Of a stretch of DNA of 64,000 nt, positions 35,456 through 42,214 are shown piece after piece. The position numbers and the translations under genes are program-made. Origin of the DNA: Phycisphaerae bacterium (GTDB taxonomy: Bacteria > Planctomycetota > Phycisphaerae > UBA1845 > PWPN01); contig JAGNEZ010000017.1 in the NCBI GenBank assembly GCA_018003015.1, positions 1-64,000 on the forward strand, in the 5' to 3' direction. How positions within the stretch are numbered: the stretch's first letter is position 1; each line of letters starts with the position of its first letter. The notes beneath the pieces are model-generated. The model had not been told where the DNA came from. It saw only the letters and a list, made by a program, of their open reading frames with translations, and ran no database searches.

Positions 35456-36454
35456 TCACCACGGACACGGCCCTGGGATCCGTTTGATGAACGCGGACAA
35501 ATTGGGGATGTCCGGCTGGCCGGATTCGCGCCAGAACTGAGGCTGGCCGACCTCGGCGAAGAGTTCGCGGCCGAGCGTCTTGGCGGGGTAGAGGCGGCCC
35601 TCCGCGTGGCCGTCGAGGAACGCGATGCCGGCCCGGCCCTCGGTTCGCCCGCTCTTCGAGGTGAGCGCGTGCCGGGTCGCGATGCGATCGATGCAGTTGA
35701 AACTCCCGTCGGGGTAGTTTCGGTTCGTGTGGTAGAACGGGTGGTCCTCGAACATGGTCATGAACCGCGAGGGCTGGAAGATGACCTTCTGACCGGCGGT
35801 GAACGAGACTCGTCTGTGGCCGCCGGGTAGTTGGTTGTTGAGCGAGTCGGCCACGTAGACGAAGCTCTGGAGGTTCTCGGGCGTTCGGTAGCCGATGTAG
35901 GCGTTCATCGAGTAGCTGAGCCGGCCGTTGCCCCCGCCGCCGACATCGGTGTCGTCCGCCGGGCCGGGCCGGTCGGAGGGGCAGACGTAGACCGCGGCTT
36001 GCTTGACGTACTTGTACAGTGTGCCCTTGCCCGGCGTGTCGGCGACGAACTCGGGATCGAGGTGGTAAGGTTGCCGGTACGCGGGCGCGTACTGCAGGGC
36101 TACCTGCCGGTCGCGGGGCCCGTCCCAGGTCACGCCCGGGGGCCGCGGCCACTCCTGGCCGAACAAGGCCTGCATCCAGAACAGGCCGTGCGTACCCGGA
36201 AGGGCCTTTTCGCCACCGACGTAGAGGAGCATGCCGGTCATGAGCTGCCGGAGGTTTGATCGGCAGCTGACGCCATAGGCCTGCTGTCGTGCGTGGGAAA
36301 AGGCTGGGAGGAGGATGGCGATCAGGAGGGCGATGATCGCGACCACGGCCAGCACTTCGATGAGGGTAAACCCCGATCGCGGCCATGAGCGGTTGCCCGG
36401 GGTGGCGCGAGTCCGGCACAGATCGCGGGGGATAGAATGCGGTTCCTGATGCAT
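35456..36454 (-). CDS. Pseudopilin-like protein with type IV prepilin N-terminus
   Basis: The product is about 332 aa from ATG 36454; a GTG at 36490 is the alternative and neither has a good ribosome site. The prepilin signal is [20 protein letters not shown] with cleavage expected between Gly and Phe. Downstream is [19 protein letters not shown], a conserved family region, and near the C-terminus [15 protein letters not shown], the H-x9-DG-like signature. It resembles the pseudopilin at 3438-4379 in plan. The role of these proteins in Planctomycetota is unknown. It is convergent with the sulfatase gene (54 bp apart). Confidence 0.82.
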   Translation of the reverse strand: MHQEPHSIPRDLCRTRATPGNRSWPRSGFTLIEVLAVVAIIALLIAILLPAFSHARQQAYGVSCRSNLRQLMTGMLLYVGGEKALPGTHGLFWMQALFGQEWPRPPGVTWDGPRDRQVALQYAPAYRQPYHLDPEFVADTPGKGTLYKYVKQAAVYVCPSDRPGPADDTDVGGGGNGRLSYSMNAYIGYRTPENLQSFVYVADSLNNQLPGGHRRVSFTAGQKVIFQPSRFMTMFEDHPFYHTNRNYPDGSFNCIDRIATRHALTSKSGRTEGRAGIAFLDGHAEGRLYPAKTLGRELFAEVGQPQFWRESGQPDIPNLSAFIKRIPGPCPW

Positions 36455-36490
36455 GATTCGAGGCTTTCGAAGCGGTTGACCCGACTTCAC

Positions 36491-36926
36491 CTTTGCCGCC
36501 GGGGCTCGTCGCTACCTGTTATGTCACCCTGGCCGGACGGAAAGTTCGCTTGTTCCCTTTGATCATAGTTCGAAGGGCGTATGATTCCGGGGCAACGGTC
36601 GCGTTCTTCTCGCAGGATGAAGGAGAATGATCGGCAGGACCAATACGCGAATGGGGGAATAGGGGGGCGCTCGATGGGCGTCATCCTCGGGCAATCAGCG
36701 ATTCGGCCAGGATCGCGTCTATCCGGCTTTGAATGCGTTAACCCCAATAATATCAAATGATTACCATCGCCGAGCAAGCCGGGAGGACTTCCTCAAGGGT
36801 GCCTCGTCGGGGTTGTGAGGTTTTTCCGCCCCCCGATTTGATGTTTGGTTATTGTTAGGGTATACTAGATGATGCGTCACGGCCCAGGTCCTCTGGCTTG
36901 ATGGGCATGTTGGGAGGATGCGGGTC
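36491..36926. other. Divergent intergenic region, 436 bp
   Basis: Separates the pseudopilin (minus) from the umuD-like gene (plus). It contains an AT-rich patch (about 36745-36770) and, at its right end, a strong promoter-like pair. No gene was recognised inside. Confidence 0.45.
36838..36866 (+). promoter_or_regulatory. Sigma70-type promoter of the umuD-dinB-dnaE2 cassette
   Basis: TTGATG (36838-36843), a 17-base spacer and TATACT (36861-36866) form a near-consensus promoter about 60 bases upstream of the umuD-like start. A GTATAC palindrome overlaps the -10 box and could be part of an operator. No consensus LexA box of the known types (CTG-N10-CAG, GAAC-N4-GTTC or GTTC-N7-GTTC) was found, so damage control is inferred only from gene content. 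Confidence 0.6.
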
Positions 36927-37325
36927 ATGGAGATCGAACCACAAAACTTGTCTGGCGACGGGGAGGAGATCGCGAGCATACCGGCCGGGTGGCCGCAAGA
37001 GATCGAGGCCGGGTGTGTTCGGCTGGACCCGGTGGCCGTCCTGCGGGCCAACGGGCGGAGTTTCGCCCTCCGCGTTCGCGGGGAGTCGATGATTGGAGCC
37101 GACATTCACGACGGTGACGTGGTTGTCGGGGAGTTCACGCCCGAGGCTCGACCCGGGGCCATCGTCATCGCTCTCATCGACGGCGAATCCACGCTCAAAC
37201 GGCTGGTGACGCGTCACGGACGGCCGTACCTGGCGTCGGAGAATCCCAATCAGCCGAACCTCGTTCCGCTGGAGGAGCTGGTGATTCAGGGTGTGGCACA
37301 TACTGTTATTAGGAGGATAGGATAG
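36927..37325 (+). CDS. umuD: UmuD-like self-cleaving S24 peptidase
   Basis: The product is 132 aa from ATG 36927, placed by TGGGAGG nine bases upstream; an ATG at 36918 is less well spaced. There is no helix-turn-helix, so it is UmuD-like and not LexA. The catalytic pair is Ser54 (VRGESMIGADIHDGDVVV) and Lys91 (STLKRLV), 37 residues apart exactly as Ser60 and Lys97 in E. coli UmuD. A likely self-cleavage site Ala20-Gly21 lies in SIPAGWPQEIE, matching the Cys24-Gly25 region of UmuD. RecA-stimulated cleavage would turn it into an active partner of a translesion polymerase. It is the first gene of a plus-strand cassette with a Y-family polymerase and DnaE2. Confidence 0.9.
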   Translation: MEIEPQNLSGDGEEIASIPAGWPQEIEAGCVRLDPVAVLRANGRSFALRVRGESMIGADIHDGDVVVGEFTPEARPGAIVIALIDGESTLKRLVTRHGRPYLASENPNQPNLVPLEELVIQGVAHTVIRRIG

Positions 37326-37392
37326 CGATTAGCGATCAGCATTCAGCCAGACCATTCAACCGCTGACCGCTGACCGTTGCTGACTGCTACTC
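37324..37392 (+). repeat. 7-bp degenerate repeats between umuD and dinB
   Basis: AGCGATTAGCGATCAGC (37324-37340) in one orientation and CCGCTGACCGCTGACCG (from about 37360) in the other. The 7-base period unit is AGCGATC/AGCGGTC. The opposed copies can pair, giving a hairpin that fills the whole intergenic space up to the dinB start codon. Confidence 0.75.
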
Positions 37393-38610
37393 ATGCGTTC
37401 GATTCTCCATTTCGATGCCGATGCGTTTTTTGCCTCCGTGGAGCAGGCGGCGGATCGACGGCTGCGCGGGCGGGCGATCGTGGTGGGGGGGCTGCACCGG
37501 GGGATTGTGGCGTCGGCCAGCTATGAGGCCCGGGCGTTCGGCGTTTACACTCCGATGCCGGTAGCCAAGGCCCGCAAGCGGTGCCCGCATTTGATCGTCG
37601 TACCGCCCCGGTTCGAGTTGTATGAGCAGTTTTCGGATCATATCTTCGGTATGGCCGGCGAGGTGGCTCCGATTGTCGAGAAGCAAGGCGTGGACGAGGG
37701 CTACCTGGACCTGACCGGCACGCGGCAGTGTCTCCGGAAGGATCCGGAAGAGGTGGCCCAGGAGTTGCGAGCCAACGTCAAAGACTGGCTCAAGGTGACC
37801 ATCTCGCAGGGCCTGTCCCGCAACAAGCTGCTCAGCCAGATCGCCAGCAAGCTGTACAAGCCTGACGGGTTGACGGTCATTCCGCCGTGCGAGGATCGTG
37901 AGCTGGCGTTTCTGCACCCTTTGCCGGTCAAGTGGCTGCCGGGCGTCGGGCCGGCGGGGGCGCGGTTGATGCAGTCGGCGGGCCTGACCCGCATCGGCCA
38001 GGTGGCGGACATGCCGATGGACTGGCTGAGCGAGCTGATGGGCTCGTCCGCCCGGCAGCTCCGCGATTTTGCCCGTAACATCGACAACCGGCCAGTGGTG
38101 GCCGATCGGCCGGAGGCCCTTTCCTACGGGCACCAGGAGACCTTCGACGAAGATACGGCCGACGCCGTGTTCGTGGACGCCAAGCTGCGAGCGTTGGTCG
38201 ACCATGCCTTGGTGCGGTTGCGGGCGGATGCCAAGCAGGCCCGTACGGTCAGCGTCAAGATCCGCTACACGGACATGGACGAGCACCAGGGGCAGAGCAG
38301 CCTGGCCGAGCCGACCGACGTCGAGCAGGATATGTACCCTCTGCTGTCCAAGCTGCTCAAGCGATTGTGGGATCGGCGGGTAAGGCTCCGCATGGTCCAG
38401 GTCACGTTGACCAACGTCTACCATGGGTATCGGCAAATGGACCTGTTCGGCGTCAAGCAGAGGCAGCGCGACCTAGCGTTGACTTGCGAGGCAATCCGCG
38501 ACCGGCATGGCCGGAAGGCCCTGATGCGGGCTCATGATTGGGTGGTGAGTAGTGGTCAGAGCAGTCAGAGCGATCTGCAACCAGCGGTCAGCGATCAGAA
38601 TCAGCAATAG
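37393..38610 (+). CDS. dinB: Y-family DNA polymerase (DinB-like), catalytically intact
   Basis: The product is 405 aa. Palm-domain catalytic residues are present: Asp8 and Asp10 in HFDADAFFASVEQAA, with the steric-gate Phe13, and Asp101-Glu102 in GVDEGYLDLTG. The finger motif SYEARAFGVYTPMP and the thumb helix-hairpin-helix GVGPAGARLMQSAGLTRIGQ follow, then a little-finger domain. QMDLF (348-352) fits the beta-clamp-binding consensus. This is therefore an active translesion polymerase and not the inactive ImuB usually paired with DnaE2. The last ~20 residues (SGQSSQSDLQPAVSDQNQQ) are encoded by 7-bp repeat DNA and look like a read-through extension. No ribosome site is visible; the start codon directly abuts repeat sequence. 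Confidence 0.92.
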   Translation: MRSILHFDADAFFASVEQAADRRLRGRAIVVGGLHRGIVASASYEARAFGVYTPMPVAKARKRCPHLIVVPPRFELYEQFSDHIFGMAGEVAPIVEKQGVDEGYLDLTGTRQCLRKDPEEVAQELRANVKDWLKVTISQGLSRNKLLSQIASKLYKPDGLTVIPPCEDRELAFLHPLPVKWLPGVGPAGARLMQSAGLTRIGQVADMPMDWLSELMGSSARQLRDFARNIDNRPVVADRPEALSYGHQETFDEDTADAVFVDAKLRALVDHALVRLRADAKQARTVSVKIRYTDMDEHQGQSSLAEPTDVEQDMYPLLSKLLKRLWDRRVRLRMVQVTLTNVYHGYRQMDLFGVKQRQRDLALTCEAIRDRHGRKALMRAHDWVVSSGQSSQSDLQPAVSDQNQQ

Positions 38611-38763
38611 GCGAAGAGAGGTGAACTGGCGAAACGCCGAGGGCGCCGAGAAGCATTAGGAGTTTTAAATGGACGACCAAGATCTGGGGGCGAGAGGTGA
38701 ATTCTGAAATCCGAAGCAGCTGATTGCTGCGGATTGCTGGCCGCTGATCGCAGACTGCTACTC
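38550..38763 (+). repeat. Inverted 7-bp repeat pair flanking the dinB-dnaE2 junction
   Basis: Forward copies lie at 38550-38610 within the 3' end of dinB (AGTGGTCAGAGCAGTCAGAG, AGCGGTCAGCGATCAG). Reverse copies lie at 38715-38763 (CCGCTGATCGC, then GACTGCTACTC up to the dnaE2 ATG). GCGATCAG (38591-38598) pairs with CTGATCGC (38744-38751), and CAGCAAT (38602-38608) with ATTGCTG (38723-38729 or 38733-38739). The ~100 bases between are non-coding. Confidence 0.7.
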
Positions 38764-41700
38764 ATGTTCCTTTCGCTGCACAATCGTTCCGCTCATTCGT
38801 TCGGGTCGTCGTTGACCACGCCGGCGCAGCTGATGGAGTTCGCGGTGCGGCATGGGATGTCCGCGATCGCGTTGACCGATTTGCACGGGCTTTACGGGGT
38901 GGTGGCGTTTCAGCAGGCCTGCGAGAAGGCGGGGATCCGGCCGGTGATCGGTGCTGAACTGATGCTGCGGGACGGCCCGGCGGTGACGATGCTTGTGCGC
39001 AACTCGATCGGGTACGGCCACCTCTGCCGGCTGGTATCGACGCATCACCTGCGCGAGGAGCCGTTGGGGATTGCGGATCTGTGCGCCCATGCGGAGGGGT
39101 TGTGGTGTTTGTTGGGGAGCGGTCAGCGATCAGCGGTGAGCGGTCAGCAAGAAGGGCGAGAGGGTGCTGTGGGCAGGTTGAGGACGATGCTCAACTCGGG
39201 CGCTCTTCGTGAGGCGTTCGCGGGGTGGCTGTACGTTGAGTTGGCGATTCACCATCCCGACGATGCGGCCGAGGCCCGGCGGCGGGGGCGGACGGCGGAT
39301 GAGGCGGGGGTGCCGGTTGTGGCCACGTGCGAGTCACGGTGTCCGCGGCCGGAGATGAACCCGATCCTGCGAGCCTTGGCTTCGATCGGCACCCTGACCC
39401 TATTGGGCGTCCCGCACGCGGACAAGCCGCTTGGGCGGTGGCATCTGCGCACCCCGGCGGAGATGGCGCGGCTTTTCCGTCGCCGGCCGGACGCATTGAC
39501 GAACACGGCGGCCATCGCCGAGCAATGTGACTTCCGGTTTGACTTTTCGAGCAACCGGTTTCCGGCGTTTGATGCGCCCGACGGCAAGACGGCCGTGCGG
39601 TATCTGCGCGAGTTGTGTGTGGCCGGCTGCCGGCGGCGGTATGTGGATGAGCTGCCGCAGCGAGGGATCGGTGGACGGCGGCCGTCGATGGCGGAGGCTC
39701 TGAGCCGGCTGGATCGCGAGTTGGCGGTGATCGAGCAGGTTGGCTATGCGGAGTACTTCCTGGTTTTCCACGAGATCGTCTCCTACTGCCGCGGTCGGGG
39801 CATCGCCACGCTGGCCCGGGGGTCGGCGGCCGACTCGCTGGTCTGTTACGCGCTGGGTGTGAGCCACGCCTGCCCGTTCCGGTTTGACCTTCCGTTTGAT
39901 CGTTTCCTCAACCCGGAGCGAGCCAAGTTCAGCAAGATGGCCGACATCGATCTGGACTTGCCCTGGGACCGGCGCGAGGAGGTCATGCGCTGGGTGTACG
40001 AGCGCTGGGGACACGATCGAGTGGCGATGATCGGGGCGGCCAACACTTACCGGGCGCGGGCGGCGGTAGCCGAACTGGGCAAGGTCTACGGTCTTCCGCC
40101 GCATGAGATCCACAAGTTTACGAGGCGATTGCCCTGGTTTGGGCGAGTCGCGGATTTCCAGGCGGGCGGCGAGGAGGAGCGGGAGGAAGCCGGAGCGATA
40201 GGCGGAGGGCCGCCGCCTCATCGTCAAGAGGAGCGTCACCGGGCGATCGCTCGCCCAGGCAGCGCGCAACTCGAGGAGCCCTACCGCACCATCCTCCGGA
40301 CCGCCGGGGCACTGGAAGGATTGCCGCATCATTGGTCGATGCACCCTTGCGGGTTGGTGGTATCGCCGGAGTCGTTGACCGCGCTGGTGCCGGTGCAGCG
40401 TTCACCGCGCGGCTTGCTGGTTGCCCAGTACGACATGGACGCGATCGAGGATCTGGGCTTCATCAAGATCGACCTGCTCGGCCAGGCAGGGTTGTCCGTG
40501 CTCCGTGACAGTGTGGCGGAGATCAACCGCACCGAGCGCGAGCCGATCGATCTGGCCACGGACGTGGACTACTCGGACGACCGGACCTGGTCGATGATTG
40601 CCAGTGGCGGCGCCCGGGGTGTGCATCACATTGAATCGCCCGCCATGACCAGTCTGATTCGCCAGTGTAACTGCCGGGACATTGACGCGCTGACCGCGAT
40701 TGTAGCCATTATCCGGCCGGGTGCGGCCAACCAGGGCAAGAAGGACCGGTTTGCCCGCCGCTACCAGGGGCTCGAGCCGGCGAGCTACGTGCATCCCGCG
40801 ATCGAGAATTCGCTGGCGAGCACCTATGGGCTGATGGTCTTCGAAGAGCACATTCTGCAGGTGGTGGTGGATTTCGCGGGGATGAACCTCGGCCGGGCGG
40901 ACGTGCTCCGTCGGGCATTGAACAAGCAGAAGCGGGAGCTGATCGCCGAGTTGAAGGGCGAGTTCTGGAGCAGCGCCCGCCGGATGGGTCGTCGCGAGGA
41001 CGAGATCGCGGCGGTGTGGGACATGGTCGGCGGATTCTGCGGATTCATGTTCAACAAGGCCCACTCGGCCGAGTACGCGGTCGAGGCCTTCCAGGGCGCG
41101 TGGCTCAAGTGCCGCTGGCCGGCGCATTATCTGGCGGCCATTCTCTCCAACTACCGCGGCTTTTACGCCCAATCGCCGACATTGCCGCAAATCCTGTACG
41201 TGCTCGAGGCTCTGCGATTGGGGGTCGGCTTCCGCCCGCCGTGCGTCAATCGCTCGGGCCCGCGATTCCGCGTCGAACGAAGCGAGAGTGATGGCCGGGG
41301 GTTCATTCGCGTGCCGCTGAGTCACATTCAAGGTCTGTCCGAGGCATGGTTGGACCGCTACCACGGCGAGCGAGAACGAGGCCTGTTCATCGACCTGGCG
41401 GATTTCATTGAGCGATGCCGGCCGGGCGACGCGGAATCCCAGTTGTTGCTCGACAGCGGGGCGCTCGATGCACTGGGTGAAAACCGGTCGGCGATGTTCT
41501 GGCAGATGCGGCGATTGCTCAAGGAGAGCCGTCGGGGCGGGAGCCTGTTTGCGGCACACCCGCGGCGCGGCAACTCGCCCGTGGACCCTTCCTCAAGCGA
41601 TCGCCAGTCGCCCGGTCTGCCGATCCGTCTCACCCGCCCCGACGTCTGGCAGACTGCCCAGCGGGAGATGGAACTGCTCGGCTTTCCAATCACGATGGAG

Positions 41701-42051
41701 CCGCTGACTTTCCTGAGCCGCGACGACAGGGGTCGGTACATTGACTGGCCGGGTTACACGCCGGTGAGCGAACTGAGCGTTCGTTCACGGCGGCGGGTCG
41801 CGGTCTGCGGCCTGATGGTGGCCGACCGGCTCAATACCACGTCAGGCGGCGAGATGATGAAGTTCGTCACCCTGGCCGACCGCACCGGTTTCGTCGAGGC
41901 GATTTTGTTTCCCGACACCTACCGGCATTTCGGTCACTTGACGGTGAGTCAGCCGATCCTGGCTGCGACGGGTGTCCTCGAACCGTTCGAAAACGGCAAC
42001 GGCTTCGCGTTTCGCGTGGAGCGGGTCGAGCCGCCACGCAGAGTTGGCTGA
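38764..42051 (+). CDS. dnaE2: DnaE2-type error-prone DNA polymerase III alpha subunit
   Basis: The product is 1095 aa, within the usual DnaE2 range and shorter than replicative DnaE. The start at 38764 gives the PHP domain opening SLHNRSAHSFGSSLTTP; the expected metal-binding HxH is altered (HNRSAH), as is common in DnaE2. The polymerase core contains YFLVFHEIVSYCRGRGI, ARGSAADSLVCYALGVS, the catalytic aspartates in KMADIDLDLPW, and GFCGFMFNKAHSAEYAVEAF. An OB domain near the C-terminus reads VAVCGLMVADRLNTTSGGEM. Residues about 118-135 (SGQRSAVSGQQ) are encoded by an inserted 7-bp repeat in a PHP-domain loop. It extends mismatched or damaged ends during induced mutagenesis with the upstream UmuD and DinB partners. 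Confidence 0.9.
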   Translation: MFLSLHNRSAHSFGSSLTTPAQLMEFAVRHGMSAIALTDLHGLYGVVAFQQACEKAGIRPVIGAELMLRDGPAVTMLVRNSIGYGHLCRLVSTHHLREEPLGIADLCAHAEGLWCLLGSGQRSAVSGQQEGREGAVGRLRTMLNSGALREAFAGWLYVELAIHHPDDAAEARRRGRTADEAGVPVVATCESRCPRPEMNPILRALASIGTLTLLGVPHADKPLGRWHLRTPAEMARLFRRRPDALTNTAAIAEQCDFRFDFSSNRFPAFDAPDGKTAVRYLRELCVAGCRRRYVDELPQRGIGGRRPSMAEALSRLDRELAVIEQVGYAEYFLVFHEIVSYCRGRGIATLARGSAADSLVCYALGVSHACPFRFDLPFDRFLNPERAKFSKMADIDLDLPWDRREEVMRWVYERWGHDRVAMIGAANTYRARAAVAELGKVYGLPPHEIHKFTRRLPWFGRVADFQAGGEEEREEAGAIGGGPPPHRQEERHRAIARPGSAQLEEPYRTILRTAGALEGLPHHWSMHPCGLVVSPESLTALVPVQRSPRGLLVAQYDMDAIEDLGFIKIDLLGQAGLSVLRDSVAEINRTEREPIDLATDVDYSDDRTWSMIASGGARGVHHIESPAMTSLIRQCNCRDIDALTAIVAIIRPGAANQGKKDRFARRYQGLEPASYVHPAIENSLASTYGLMVFEEHILQVVVDFAGMNLGRADVLRRALNKQKRELIAELKGEFWSSARRMGRREDEIAAVWDMVGGFCGFMFNKAHSAEYAVEAFQGAWLKCRWPAHYLAAILSNYRGFYAQSPTLPQILYVLEALRLGVGFRPPCVNRSGPRFRVERSESDGRGFIRVPLSHIQGLSEAWLDRYHGERERGLFIDLADFIERCRPGDAESQLLLDSGALDALGENRSAMFWQMRRLLKESRRGGSLFAAHPRRGNSPVDPSSSDRQSPGLPIRLTRPDVWQTAQREMELLGFPITMEPLTFLSRDDRGRYIDWPGYTPVSELSVRSRRRVAVCGLMVADRLNTTSGGEMMKFVTLADRTGFVEAILFPDTYRHFGHLTVSQPILAATGVLEPFENGNGFAFRVERVEPPRRVG
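39118..39151 (+). repeat. 7-bp tandem repeat inserted inside dnaE2
   Basis: About five units of AGCGGTC/AGCGATC/AGCGGTG in tandem. They are read in frame as GSGQRSAVSGQQ in a loop of the PHP domain, at a place where homologues usually have a short turn. Confidence 0.75.
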
Positions 42052-42214
42052 GGCGAGCGCTGACCTGCCCGCGAGTCACCGGGATGCCGGCCGGACCGAC
42101 CGCCATCATGCCCGGAGCCCAGCCACGGCTGCAATCGTCCACCTGTCGGACGGCGCGCACCGGCCGACGCGGCATGCCCGCCCAGGCGTGTTCAGGCCGA
42201 GGCAGGCCACGAAA

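Noticed and set aside
36844-36900. LexA box in the umuD promoter
   Set aside because: No CTG-N10-CAG, GAAC-N4-GTTC or GTTC-N7-GTTC pattern; only a short GTATAC palindrome is present, which is too common to claim.
37324-39151. CRISPR array because of short repeats
   Set aside because: Units are 7 bp, degenerate and contiguous, with no unique spacers and no cas genes.
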